A stretch of DNA of 33,613 nt, taken from NCBI GenBank assembly GCA_003142035.1, contig PLOF01000127.1, positions 1 through 33,613 on the forward strand, read 5' to 3'. Under the pieces are notes generated by a model, which was not told the DNA's origin, did no database searches, and saw only the letters and a program-made list of their open reading frames with translations. Positions within the stretch are counted from its first letter, which is position 1, and the number at the start of each line of letters is the position of its first letter. The position numbers were made by a program, and so were the translations under genes. Shown here in pieces: positions 16,535 to 25,354 of this stretch. The DNA comes from Candidatus Dormiibacterota bacterium (GTDB lineage Bacteria; Chloroflexota; Dormibacteria; Aeolococcales; Aeolococcaceae).

Positions 16535-17413
16535 TCAGGCCGGGACTGACCCTGATGCCTCGGCGCCGGGCTTCTCCACCGGGACACCCACCGCGTTTCC
16601 CCACTCGCTCCACGAGCCGTCGTAGTTGGCGACCCGCGGGTAGCCGAGCAGGCAGGTGAGGACGAACCATGTGTGGGAGGAGCGCTCGCCGATCCGGCAG
16701 TAGGTCACGATGCTCTTGTCGGGGGTCACCCCTCTGCTCTGGTAGAGCTCACGGAGCTGGTCCACCGGCTTGAAGGTGTCGTCCTCCTGGATCGCCTGCG
16801 CCCAGGGGATGTTGACGGCGCCCGGGATGTGACCGCTGCGCTGTGCGCCCTCGTTCTGATACTCGGGAGGCGCGGAGATCGCCCCGCTGAATTCCGCGGG
16901 AGAGCGGACGTCGACCAGACCGTGGTCGGAGCGGCCGAGGATGTCGCGGACCCCGGGAAGGAACTGCCGGAGGCCCGCGGTCGCCTCTGGAGCCGGGTAC
17001 GAGGCGGCCGCGAACGCGGGGACGGTCTGGGTGACCGGCCGATCCTCCTCGAACCACTTCCGCCGGCCGCCGTTGAGCAGCCGGATGTCGGCATGCCCGT
17101 AGATGCGAAAGGCCCAGAAGGCGAAGGCGGCAAACCAGTTGCGCATGTCGCCGTACAGAACCAGGGTGGTCTCCGGCGTCACCCCGAGGCGCTCCATGAG
17201 ACTCACGAACTGGTCCCGGGAGAGGATGTCGCGGCGCACCGTGTCGTTGATGTCCCTCTTCCAATCCACCAGCGCGGCACTCGGGACATGCCCGAGCTCG
17301 TAGGCGGATGCGGGGTCCCAGTCCACCTCCAGGATGCGGACGTCGGGGTCCCCGAGGCGCGCCGCCAGCCACTCCGTGCTGACCAGGACCTCGGGGTGGG
17401 CGTAATCGGTCAC
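16535..17413 (-). CDS. Two-domain thiosulfate sulfurtransferase (rhodanese, CysA type)
   Basis: A cytoplasmic enzyme of 292 aa that transfers sulfane sulfur from thiosulfate or a similar donor to cyanide or a thiol acceptor through a cysteine persulfide. Two rhodanese domains are visible at about 8-128 and 150-280. The first is inactive, with VLYGDMRNW in place of a Cys loop. The second has the catalytic Cys239 in TYCRIGERSSHTWFVL, the loop characteristic of actinobacterial CysA/SseA proteins. The motif GHIPGAVNIPWAQA is also typical. The GTG start at 17411-17413 follows GAGGAG with 7-nt spacing. A TusA-like gene follows after 23 nt. A candidate -10 box and palindrome lie just upstream. Confidence 0.95.
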   Translation of the reverse strand: MTDYAHPEVLVSTEWLAARLGDPDVRILEVDWDPASAYELGHVPSAALVDWKRDINDTVRRDILSRDQFVSLMERLGVTPETTLVLYGDMRNWFAAFAFWAFRIYGHADIRLLNGGRRKWFEEDRPVTQTVPAFAAASYPAPEATAGLRQFLPGVRDILGRSDHGLVDVRSPAEFSGAISAPPEYQNEGAQRSGHIPGAVNIPWAQAIQEDDTFKPVDQLRELYQSRGVTPDKSIVTYCRIGERSSHTWFVLTCLLGYPRVANYDGSWSEWGNAVGVPVEKPGAEASGSVPA

Positions 17414-17430
17414 CGTGGCTCTCCTCAGAC

Positions 17431-17461
17431 TGTGGTCCCCACCACAATCCCGAGTATTCTA
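17431..17461 (-). promoter_or_regulatory. Rhodanese promoter -10 and operator-like repeat
   Basis: TAGAAT on the minus strand (17461-17456) is one mismatch from the -10 consensus and would place transcription start near 17449. Immediately downstream is a perfect inverted repeat TGTGGT-CCCC-ACCACA at 17431-17446, between the start point and the ribosome site. No good -35 box was found. Confidence 0.35.
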
Positions 17462-17527
17462 ATCAGGTTTTCATCGGCGGCGGCCCACCATTAATGAAGA
17501 TGGGGAGGTCGACCGCCGCCTGCCGCA

Positions 17528-17632
17528 TCCATTGGCGGGCTGAGGTGAGCCACCTCCGGCGGATGGGTGCGGCCGCGCGTGGCGCACTCCATTGGCGGGG
17601 CAGCCGAGTCACCCCCTGCGTCCATTGGCGGG
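17528..17632. repeat. Three exact 12-bp direct repeats TCCATTGGCGGG
   Basis: Copies lie at 17528-17539, 17588-17599 and 17621-17632, all in the same orientation, with start-to-start distances of 60 and 33 bp. They sit in the 372-bp divergent gap between the rhodanese and the small membrane protein. An iterated binding site is plausible. Spacing is too irregular for CRISPR and the flanks differ. Confidence 0.7.
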
Positions 17633-17718
17633 ACGGCGGGCCCACGGCCGGCGACTGGCGAGCAACCGGCTGCGCCGGGCCACCGAGGGGCGGCGAGCCC
17701 CTGTAGGAAGGAGAGGGG

Positions 17719-17744
17719 TCCCCACGCGGCCTGCCGCGTGGGGA
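17719..17744. promoter_or_regulatory. 26-nt near-perfect palindrome before the small membrane protein gene
   Basis: The 12-nt arm TCCCCACGCGGC is followed by CT and its exact complement. It lies 41 nt before the ATG of the plus-strand small membrane protein. It could be an operator, or a stem-loop in the leader if transcription starts upstream. No T-run follows. Confidence 0.5.
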
Positions 17745-17785
17745 GAGTAGGATTGCGCGGCCCGCAGCGCTTGGGGAGAAGAGCG

Positions 17786-18034
17786 ATGGAAATGACGTCC
17801 GCGGCGGCGAGTGAGCCGCCCAAAGAGACAGGGGTGAGGGGCACGGTCGATCTGGTCACCGAGCGACCGATCGTCCTTCCACGTCAGGACGGGCCGCGCG
17901 CCCGCATCGAGGACTTCCTCGGCCGCCGCCCACTGCTGGTGCCCGCGGTGCTGCTCGGAATCGTCGCTCTCCTCCTCCTGCGTCGGGGACCGCGGATCGT
18001 CGTGGTCCGCCCTCAGAGCCAGCGCGACTCGTAG
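17786..18034 (+). CDS. Small single-pass membrane protein, function unknown
   Basis: 82 aa, not recognised as a known family. A polar N-terminal half is rich in Glu, Pro and Arg (EMTSAAASEPPKETGVRG). One hydrophobic helix follows at about residues 50-65 (LLVPAVLLGIVALLLL), then a basic RRGPRIVVV tail ending QSQRDS. The ATG is preceded by GGGGAGAA with 5-nt spacing, a good ribosome site, and this is the main reason to call it. A longer in-frame extension to 17567 runs back over the repeats and palindrome and was rejected. It is convergent with hisC, 44 nt away. Positive charges on both sides leave topology open. Confidence 0.6.
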   Translation: MEMTSAAASEPPKETGVRGTVDLVTERPIVLPRQDGPRARIEDFLGRRPLLVPAVLLGIVALLLLRRGPRIVVVRPQSQRDS

Positions 18035-18078
18035 CCCGGCGCCTCGACGGGCGCGCCAGGCCCCTGCCCGCCCGGGGT

Positions 18079-19122
18079 TCAGACCCCGATGCCGATCGCC
18101 GCGAGCAGGGCTCCGTTCTGCTCGGGCGTCCCGATGCTGATTCGGAGCCGGTCGCCATGGTCACCGTCCGGAAAGTGGCGGACCAGGATGCGCTGCTGCT
18201 TCAGTTCGATGGCGACACTCGCGGCATCGCCCCGCGGTGGCCTGGCGAAAACGAAGTTGGCCTGTGACGGGATCACGTCCCATCCGGCCCCACGCAGCGC
18301 CGCTACCAGGCGCTCGCGCTCGCTGACCACCATCCCGACGATGCGCGCGTGGTGGGCCTGGTCGGCGAGAGCGGCGGCGGCTGCCGCGATGGCAAGCCGG
18401 TCGACGGGGTAGGTTTCGATCACGGCGGCCAGGTCGGCGATCAAATCGGGATGCCCGAGCGCGTAGCCGACCCGGAGCCCGGCCAGCCCGTAACTCTTGG
18501 CGAAGGTGCGTACCACGAGCCAGTTGGGGTGGTCGGCGAGCAACGGGACGCAGGACTCGGGGGCGAAATCGCAGTACGCCTCGTCGATGACGACGACGGA
18601 ATCGACCCCGGCCAGCGCCCCGGTCAGATGGGCGGGCGGCGCCCAGCTCCCCGTCGGTGAGTTGGGATTGCAGAGGAGTCGCATCACCCCCGGGATGGTG
18701 GCGAACGCCTCCGGGATCGAGCCCCCGTCGTCCAGGGGAACGGTGACGACTCGGGCTCCGCTGAGGCGGGCGAGCACGGAGAGCAGGGAATACGTCGGCC
18801 GGGTGAGCACGACGGCATCGCCGGGATCGGCAAAGGCCCGGAAGCAGCTCTCCAGGACCTGGTCGGCACCGTTGCCGAGGACCACGGACGAGGGGCTCAC
18901 CCCATGGTGCCGAGCCAGCGCCGAGCGAAGCGGCTCCCCCTGGGGGTGCGGATAGCGGTGAAGCGCGGCCACCGCCTCCTCGACCGCCGGACCCACGCGC
19001 GGCGATGGGGTCAGGGGCGACTCGTTGGTGTTGAGCTTGATCCAGTGGGGACCGTCGGGTGGCTGCTCGCCGGGCACGTAACCGGATCCGGAGCCCAGAG
19101 ACGCGCGCCGGTATCGGGACAT
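18079..19122 (-). CDS. hisC: Histidinol-phosphate aminotransferase (HisC-like)
   Basis: A cytoplasmic PLP enzyme of class I/II that makes histidinol phosphate from imidazole-acetol phosphate with glutamate as amino donor; homologues act on aromatic amino acids. At 347 aa it is the normal HisC length. Seen: LNTNESPLTPSP at the N-terminus, HRYPHPQGEPLR, GNGADQVLESCFRAFADPGDAVV, CNPNSPTGSW, VVIDEAYCDF and the PLP lysine Lys209 in RTFAKSYGLAGLRVGY. The ATG at 19120-19122 gives the usual N-terminus; a longer frame adds 32 Ser/Arg-rich residues. It is not in a his operon: the gene upstream on the same strand is a carbohydrate enzyme 168 nt away. An aromatic or other aminotransferase is therefore also possible. 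Confidence 0.9.
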   Translation of the reverse strand: MSRYRRASLGSGSGYVPGEQPPDGPHWIKLNTNESPLTPSPRVGPAVEEAVAALHRYPHPQGEPLRSALARHHGVSPSSVVLGNGADQVLESCFRAFADPGDAVVLTRPTYSLLSVLARLSGARVVTVPLDDGGSIPEAFATIPGVMRLLCNPNSPTGSWAPPAHLTGALAGVDSVVVIDEAYCDFAPESCVPLLADHPNWLVVRTFAKSYGLAGLRVGYALGHPDLIADLAAVIETYPVDRLAIAAAAAALADQAHHARIVGMVVSERERLVAALRGAGWDVIPSQANFVFARPPRGDAASVAIELKQQRILVRHFPDGDHGDRLRISIGTPEQNGALLAAIGIGV

Positions 19123-19290
19123 GGTCGAAGTATGCGAGAGCCGGGGGTGGCGGGGTGCTGAAGAACCCCCGCCGCCGCGCGATCGGACGCGTCCCGGGCT
19201 GAAGCTTCCCGGAGACATCGCCCCGCGAGGAGACCATCGGCCAGGGCAGTTATCGACGCGGGTGCTCCAGCTACCAGATGGGGTTGCCCC

Positions 19291-22200
19291 CTACCCCTCG
19301 ACGAAGCCCCAGTAGACGTCGAGGCGTCGCACCTCACCGGTTCGCTCGAAGATGGCGCCACTGGTCGCGAGGTCCAGAGCCAGGCTGGTGATCACCCGAC
19401 AGGGGCCCTCGCGAGGGGTGAGCTCGATCCGCGGCGGCCCCGCCCGATGGGCGACAACCGGGACCTGGCAGGTGGTGAAAGCCAGCGTCCCGACCTCGAG
19501 ATGGAGGCTGGCCTCCTGGCCATCGACGTCGATGAATCGGAAGGTCCGGGCCTCCGAGAGGAACTCCGCCCGGGTGGCCAGGTCAGGCTGGAAGATCAAC
19601 CGCCCCTCCTCCACGCGAACCCCCATCTCGCCGAGCCTGATGATGAGGTCTTCCTTGACCTGCCCGGTCATCCCCGGCTGCTGCGCCCCGGCGAAACTGG
19701 GCGTGTGGGAGTAGGGATCTATCGGCATGGCACCGTAGACCGCGGGAGTCTTGTGGAGACCGAGTCCATCTCGGATTCCGGTGTACTGCTTCCACAGCCG
19801 CTCGACCAGGGCCTCCTCCCCAGGGTCGCCCGCGACCGACGCCAGCACCTCCTGAACCGCCAAGAGCAGCTTGGAGACCATGTGCCAGTAGATGCACCCG
19901 AGACCCTCGTATTTGTAGAAGGACCCGGAACGGCCCGTGAACGCCCGATGATGAAAGACGGACTCGTACAAGGCCAGGATCTCCGCGGCCTCCGCGTCTG
20001 ACAGGTGACGTTCTGCCAGAGCCCGGCCGAGGAGGTGGCGGTTGTGCAAGTCGGCGCGGAAGTGGACGGCCCCGTTCACGTCCCGGACCACGATCGGGTC
20101 GTCACCGTCTTCAACCATGCTCGCCACGACGGCCGAGCCCAGCACCGCCTCCGGCGCCAGGTTGTTCTTCTCGAGGAACCCGGGAAGCTTGCGGTCGGGG
20201 TAGAGGAGGTAGCTGTTCTGGTCGGCGCGGTACAGCCTGCTCTCTCGAAGCGCATCGACGACGTCGGCACACTCCCGCGCGGAAAGGGCGCCAGACCCGA
20301 TCACCGCCACCTGACCCTCCAGCATCTCGTCGAGACGGCGGATCGCTATCCCGTCCTCAGAGACCTCCATGAGGTTGTAGGCGTGGTAGAGGCCGTCGCC
20401 ACGCCGGTTGGCACGAATCGAGTGGTCGAGGTGACGCAGCGTGACCTCGCAGAAGGATCCGAGCTCAGGGACGGTCAGGGAAACTCGTTCACCCGAGAAC
20501 CCCCCCGTGTAGAGTCGCCGTCGATACTCGCTGCCCGCCGTGCCCAGACCGTCGAGCACGGTTCTGCGCTCGCGGTCGGAGATCGGGCCGCCGGCCCGCA
20601 CGGGGTGCCGTACGAGCACGTCGGCAACCTGCCGCAGGGCATCGGCCACCTCCGACGCCACCTCGAACCCCTCGAGCGGCGTCGCTCGGAAAAGCCTTTC
20701 ACAGAACGCCACGAGACGGCGCAACTGGCAAAGTGTCACGACCGAGACGCCGTTTCCGACCAGGGCGTTGTTGGCGTCGTTCCACTCCGGTCGCTGAGTG
20801 TTCATCCACACGCCCGCCTCGGGTATGTAGTTGAACAGCCTGGCCAGGATGGAGATGAGCAGCTTCTCCGCAAGATTCGCGTGGTAGGGCGTCCCATCGG
20901 GCGCGGGAAGGAGCTTGCCGTCAGATCCGAGGCTCGCGGCGCGACCCCGGATCTGCTGATCGAGGTTGACGTCGAAGTCGATCGTCCTGAAGGGGTCGCA
21001 AAGCATGGCCGTGTGGGCCTTGATGCGATAAGGGAGATCTGCGTATGCGAAGACGCGTCGATTGAGCAGTCCCTCGAGTGCTCCGGTGTGATGGCGGGCC
21101 GAGACCTCGAGCAGCCGCAGCAGGTAGACGACTTGATGGTCTCCCCAATACCCGATATGCGACCACGGTTTGGCGGGGTCCACCACCTCCCAATCGAACC
21201 CCTCGCGCGTGATGTGGTACGGGTTGTAGCCATCAGCCGTCGACGCGTCGAGGAACTTGAAGATCATGCTTTCGACATAGCCGGGGAATGATAGGGCCAG
21301 CGCCTCCCAGTTCTGGAAGATGTCGCGCCAATTCCCCTCGTAGTTGAGAAGCCGGCCACCACCCGCTGCCTTCAACTCGATGGAGAACAGGTTCCAGGGA
21401 CGGCTGGGATCGCCGTGCCGGCGACTGAAGGTCAGCGGCAGGTACTCGTTGACCAAGCGCTCCAGGTCACGATCCTCCGCAACACCCGGCAGCTCGAGCA
21501 AGCTGCGGTGCGAGAGCATCTCGGGCAGGTCCTCGAGGAGCGCCGCACTCCGCGCCGACACGGCCTGACTCGCAGCGCGGAGGTACGACCTCAGATCCGA
21601 GCTCGAGATCTCGTATCCACTGCCTGGTACGCCGCCGCGCATGGCGTTGAACAAGGCATTGGAGAAGTGCCGCCAGCTGGCCAGCTCGTCCGCGGTGAGT
21701 TGGAGGCCGTCGACGCTCGCCACGATGCGCATCAGGTTGCGGGTGCCAAGCTGGATGTCCACGTCCAGCTCGGCGCGGAGGTTGGCATCCGAGGTGAGGA
21801 GCCGGATGAGGTCGGCGACTGACGTCGCATCCTGGCCCACGTCGGCCACCACGTTCCACTCGCGCTGTTCGTCTTCCGACAACTCGATCCGCGCGCCGAC
21901 GAGGTACGCGCCCCGCCGGCCACGGATGAAGGTCTCGTCTTCGAGCTCCTGGCCGTCGCGGAACCGGTCCAGCTGCGCCGAGCAGAGGAGGCGGCGGCCT
22001 GGCCGGATGCCCTCGGACCAGACGGTGGTCGTCCTCAATGCCTCGTTCGGCTCGTTGCGATCCGTGGGGATTGCGCTCAACCGAAACAGGGCCAGCCCAC
22101 TCGAGGGATCGAGCTCACTCTCCTTGTAGGCGTCCGCGAGAGTGCTGAACTCCATTTGGAATGCACGCGTCAAGCCATCGGGCAGCACGTTCTGGATGCC

Positions 22201-22731
22201 GTCCACCACGTCGAGCTCCACGGGCCCCGGTCCCAGGTTGAGGATGGCCGTGCGCCGGACGAAACCGAAGCGCTCGCTGGTCATCCAGGCGGCGGCGAAG
22301 GAGAGGCCAAGGTCGTGGTTCACCTCCTCGAACACCACGCGGTTCCCGTACACGCTCTTGGCAACACTGCGGGTGATCTCGTAGAGCCCCGCGTATCGTG
22401 GTGAGAAGGGCTCCCAGAGCTGAACCCGGCCCCGCCGCCTGACTCGCAGGACGGTCTTGCCGCCCACCTGGTCTTGACTGTCGTGAATACGGTCGTCGGT
22501 CTGGTAGGGGAACAACGCGTGGTCAGGGTCGCCGCGCCCGGCTGTGAGGGAGCCGTTGCTGGAGAGGAAGATCCAGTGGTTGGCGTCGCTCACCATGCTC
22601 ATCAGGAAGGGAGGCATCGCATCGTGATTGGCGATGCGGTAGAACACCTCGCCACCGACCTCAACCAGACCTCCCACCGGGTCGGCGGCCCCGAACTTGA
22701 GGCGTGATCTGCCGACATACTGGCGGGTCAT
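19291..22731 (-). CDS. Large protein (1146 aa) resembling GH94-type phosphorylases, uncharacterised
   Basis: I do not recognise a characterised family. It has no signal peptide or membrane helices. The N-terminal third looks beta-rich, with segments similar in style to GH94 N-terminal domains (LFPYQTDDRIHDSQDQVGG, WEPFSPRYAGLYEITRS). The centre has alpha/alpha-barrel-like blocks: NYEGNWRDIFQNWEALALSF, WSHIGYWGDHQVVYLLRLLE and RPEWNDANNALVG, where Asp652 of E-W-N-D lines up with the catalytic D-W-N-D of the adjacent cellobiose phosphorylase. The C-terminal part (YKYEGLGCIYWHMVSKLLLAVQ, SFAGAQQPGMTGQVKEDLI) also resembles barrel helices. ATG at 22729-22731 follows GGGGGA; a GTG 8 codons upstream is less likely. 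It directly follows the phosphorylase, so a role in beta-glucan or cello-oligosaccharide breakdown is inferred. Residues for phosphate rather than water attack cannot be judged. Confidence 0.7.
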   Translation of the reverse strand: MTRQYVGRSRLKFGAADPVGGLVEVGGEVFYRIANHDAMPPFLMSMVSDANHWIFLSSNGSLTAGRGDPDHALFPYQTDDRIHDSQDQVGGKTVLRVRRRGRVQLWEPFSPRYAGLYEITRSVAKSVYGNRVVFEEVNHDLGLSFAAAWMTSERFGFVRRTAILNLGPGPVELDVVDGIQNVLPDGLTRAFQMEFSTLADAYKESELDPSSGLALFRLSAIPTDRNEPNEALRTTTVWSEGIRPGRRLLCSAQLDRFRDGQELEDETFIRGRRGAYLVGARIELSEDEQREWNVVADVGQDATSVADLIRLLTSDANLRAELDVDIQLGTRNLMRIVASVDGLQLTADELASWRHFSNALFNAMRGGVPGSGYEISSSDLRSYLRAASQAVSARSAALLEDLPEMLSHRSLLELPGVAEDRDLERLVNEYLPLTFSRRHGDPSRPWNLFSIELKAAGGGRLLNYEGNWRDIFQNWEALALSFPGYVESMIFKFLDASTADGYNPYHITREGFDWEVVDPAKPWSHIGYWGDHQVVYLLRLLEVSARHHTGALEGLLNRRVFAYADLPYRIKAHTAMLCDPFRTIDFDVNLDQQIRGRAASLGSDGKLLPAPDGTPYHANLAEKLLISILARLFNYIPEAGVWMNTQRPEWNDANNALVGNGVSVVTLCQLRRLVAFCERLFRATPLEGFEVASEVADALRQVADVLVRHPVRAGGPISDRERRTVLDGLGTAGSEYRRRLYTGGFSGERVSLTVPELGSFCEVTLRHLDHSIRANRRGDGLYHAYNLMEVSEDGIAIRRLDEMLEGQVAVIGSGALSARECADVVDALRESRLYRADQNSYLLYPDRKLPGFLEKNNLAPEAVLGSAVVASMVEDGDDPIVVRDVNGAVHFRADLHNRHLLGRALAERHLSDAEAAEILALYESVFHHRAFTGRSGSFYKYEGLGCIYWHMVSKLLLAVQEVLASVAGDPGEEALVERLWKQYTGIRDGLGLHKTPAVYGAMPIDPYSHTPSFAGAQQPGMTGQVKEDLIIRLGEMGVRVEEGRLIFQPDLATRAEFLSEARTFRFIDVDGQEASLHLEVGTLAFTTCQVPVVAHRAGPPRIELTPREGPCRVITSLALDLATSGAIFERTGEVRRLDVYWGFVEG

Positions 22732-22842
22732 CGGTCCCCCGCGGTGAAGCACCACCGCCCGATCCGGCCCGGGCGGCGAACTGGAGGCGGGGCTGCTGCC
22801 AGACCCTGTGATGTGTTTGCTCGCGGCACAACCTCAAGGATA

Positions 22843-22879
22843 CGGTCGTCCCCGACCGACAGGCTCCGGCTCCCGCCGG
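22843..22879 (-). other. Two small stem-loops after cellobiose phosphorylase
   Basis: CGGTCG-TCCC-CGACCG (22843-22858) and CCGGC-TCCC-GCCGG (22866-22879) lie directly past the phosphorylase stop on the minus strand. They share the TCCC loop. They may act as an intercistronic stabiliser or weak terminator before the 1146-aa gene. Confidence 0.4.
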
Positions 22880-22881
22880 GG

Positions 22882-25332
22882 CTAACCGGCGACGACCGCT
22901 TCGACGTCCACGGTGGCTCCGGCGGGGGCGAGGGGCACCAGATTGCCCTCGACCCTGGCGCCGCCGACGATGAGATGGGTGACGCGCCCGGTGGTCCCGG
23001 CCCGCTTGCTGACGGTGATCCGGTAGGTGGCCCCGCGGAAGCGCCGGGTGGCGCTGAAGCCCGGCCAGTTCGCCGGGATCACCGGGTCCACCCGCAAACC
23101 CTCGTGCTCGGGCCTGATCCCGAGGATCCACTGGGTGATGGCGACGTAATTCCAGGCGGCGGCGCCGGTCAGCCACGAGTTCTTGGCCTCACCGTGGGTG
23201 GGGGCATCGCTACCGGCGATCATCTGCGCGTAGACGTAGGGCTCGCAGCGATGCACGTCGCTGATCGCCTCGCGCGCGGAGGGATTGGTCCGCCGGTACA
23301 CATCGAAGGCGCCATCCCCGTCACCGGTCATCGCCTCGGCGATCATGATCCACGGGTTGGTGTGACAGAAGATGCCGGCATTCTCCTTATACCCCGGCGG
23401 ATATGAGGAGATCTCCCCCAGCTCGATGCGGTAGCCAGCGTAGGCAGGTTGCTGCAGCATCACGCCGTGTTCGGTGAGAAGCCGGTCGCGCACGCTGTCG
23501 AGGGCCTGACGGGCACGGCCATCCTCTATCCCGACCCCGGCCATGACACAGATCCCCTGGGACTCGACGAAGATCTGCCCCTCGTCGCACTCCGTGGACC
23601 CGACGGGATTGCCGAAGAAGTCGTAGGCGCGCCGGAACCAGGCTCCATCCCAGCCATGCTCGGCGATGGTCCCGGCCATGGTGGCGGCGGCGGCGAGTAG
23701 CCGCGAGCCCTCCTCGAGCTCACCGCGCAGGCTCACGATGGCGGCGAGCTCGCGCGCGGCCATGACGAACTGACCGGCGATGAAGACCGACTCGGCGACC
23801 CCTCCGCTCTTGTTCTCGGTGGTCTGGAACGGCTCGCCCGGGGTGTCGGAGAAGCAGTTGAGGTTGAGGCAGTCGTTCCAGTCGGCTCGCCCGATCAGCG
23901 GGAGGCCGTGGGGGCCGAGCCGGTCCAGGGTGTAGGCGACACTGCGGCGCAGGTGGTCGAGGAGGGGAGCCTCGGAGCCCTCGGCATTGTCGTATTGGAC
24001 GGGCTCGTCGAGGACGGAGTCATCCCCCGTCTCGCGCAGATAGGCGGCGACACCCAGCACCAGCCAGAGCGGGTCGTCGTTGAAGCCCGACCCGATGTCG
24101 TCATTGCCGCGCTTGGTCAGCGGCTGGTACTGGTGGTACGCGCCCCCGGTCGGGAGCTGGGTGGCGGCGATGTCGAGGATCCGCTGCCGTGCTCGCTCCG
24201 GGATCATCTGAACGAAGCCGAGCAGGTCCTGGGTGGAGTCGCGGAAGCCCATCCCCCGTCCAATCCCGGACTCGTAGGACGAGGCGGACCGGCTCAAGTT
24301 GAAGGTGACCATGCACTGGTAGGCATTCCAGACGTTCACCATCCGGTCGGTGTGTTCGTCCGGGGTGCTCACGCTCACATTCGAGAGCAGGTCGTCCCAC
24401 CGCTCGCGCAGCCCGCGGAGGCCGGCCTCGACGTTGCCCGACTGCAGCCAGTGATCGATGACCGGCCTGACCGTCCGCTTGTTGATCAGCTGGCTCCCGG
24501 GCGGGTCGAACTTCTCAGCCACCGGGTTCTCCGAGTAGCCGAGGATGAAGACGATCTCGCGCTCCTCACGGGGCCCGAGCTCGAGCCGGACGTGGTGAGA
24601 ACCGTGCGGGGCCCACCCATGAGCCATCGAGTTGCCGGCGCTTCCCCGCTCGACCGCGATGGGGCGATCGAAGCCGCGGTAGGGGCCGAGGAATGCGTCG
24701 CGGGCCGTGTCGAAACCGGCGAGGGTCTCCGAGCAGGCGAAGTAGGCGAAGTGGTTGCGGCGCTCGCGGTACTCGGTCTTGTGATAGATGACGCTCCCCT
24801 CCACCTCGACCTCGCCGGTGGAGAAGTTGCGCTGGAAGTTGGTGGCGTCGTCCTGGGCGTCCCAGAGGCAGAACTCGACGGACGAGAAGATCGAAAGCGG
24901 CCGCCGCTCCCCGGTCAGGTTGGCGAGCCGGAGCCGCCATACCTCCAGGGTCTGCCCCAGCGGGACGCAGTAGAGGGTCTCGGCCCGGATGCCGCCATGG
25001 CTGGCGGCGATGCTGGTGTAGGAGAGCCCGTGCCGGCACTCGTAGCTGTCCAGGGGGGTCTGGGTCGGTTGCCAGGACGGCGACCAGCTCTGGCCCGTGG
25101 CGTCGTCGCGGAGGTAGATGTAGCGCCCACCAAGGTCAAAGGGGGCGTTGTTGTACCGGTAGCGGCTCACCCGGCGCAGCCGGGCATCGCGGAAGAAGGA
25201 GTAACCACCGGCGGTATTGGAGATGATCCCGAAGTACTCCTCCATCCCCAGGTAGTTGATCCAGGGGAGGGGGGTGTCGGGCCGGGAGATCACGTACTCG
25301 CGCCGCTCGTCGTCGAAGTGCCCGTATCGCAA
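22882..25332 (-). CDS. cbp: Cellobiose phosphorylase (GH94)
   Basis: A cytoplasmic 816-aa enzyme expected to split cellobiose with inorganic phosphate into alpha-glucose 1-phosphate and glucose with inversion. The N-terminus RYGHFDDERREYVISRPDTPLPWINYLG is characteristic. The catalytic block GRADWNDCLNLNCFS has the acid Asp487, very close to Asp490 of the Cellulomonas enzyme. Other hallmarks are NAYQCMVTFNLSRSASSYESGIGRGMGFRDS, GGAYHQYQPLTKRGN and FNDDPLWLVLGVAAY. Length matches characterised cellobiose phosphorylases. I chose TTG at 25330-25332, preceded by AGAGGAG at 5-nt spacing; the open frame to 25446 adds 38 non-family residues over the hairpin region. Downstream of the solute-binding protein, it is the main catabolic enzyme of the locus. 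Chitobiose phosphorylase is the main alternative within GH94. Confidence 0.93.
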   Translation of the reverse strand: MRYGHFDDERREYVISRPDTPLPWINYLGMEEYFGIISNTAGGYSFFRDARLRRVSRYRYNNAPFDLGGRYIYLRDDATGQSWSPSWQPTQTPLDSYECRHGLSYTSIAASHGGIRAETLYCVPLGQTLEVWRLRLANLTGERRPLSIFSSVEFCLWDAQDDATNFQRNFSTGEVEVEGSVIYHKTEYRERRNHFAYFACSETLAGFDTARDAFLGPYRGFDRPIAVERGSAGNSMAHGWAPHGSHHVRLELGPREEREIVFILGYSENPVAEKFDPPGSQLINKRTVRPVIDHWLQSGNVEAGLRGLRERWDDLLSNVSVSTPDEHTDRMVNVWNAYQCMVTFNLSRSASSYESGIGRGMGFRDSTQDLLGFVQMIPERARQRILDIAATQLPTGGAYHQYQPLTKRGNDDIGSGFNDDPLWLVLGVAAYLRETGDDSVLDEPVQYDNAEGSEAPLLDHLRRSVAYTLDRLGPHGLPLIGRADWNDCLNLNCFSDTPGEPFQTTENKSGGVAESVFIAGQFVMAARELAAIVSLRGELEEGSRLLAAAATMAGTIAEHGWDGAWFRRAYDFFGNPVGSTECDEGQIFVESQGICVMAGVGIEDGRARQALDSVRDRLLTEHGVMLQQPAYAGYRIELGEISSYPPGYKENAGIFCHTNPWIMIAEAMTGDGDGAFDVYRRTNPSAREAISDVHRCEPYVYAQMIAGSDAPTHGEAKNSWLTGAAAWNYVAITQWILGIRPEHEGLRVDPVIPANWPGFSATRRFRGATYRITVSKRAGTTGRVTHLIVGGARVEGNLVPLAPAGATVDVEAVVAG

Positions 25333-25354
25333 GCCAACTCCTCTGCAGGCAAGC

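Noticed and set aside
17528-17632. CRISPR-like array
   Set aside because: Only 12-bp units, irregular spacing and no cas genes.
17463-17859. Minus-strand frames over the repeat region
   Set aside because: Repeated R-Q-W and P-P-M-D-A units arise from translating the 12-bp DNA repeats; no ribosome site.
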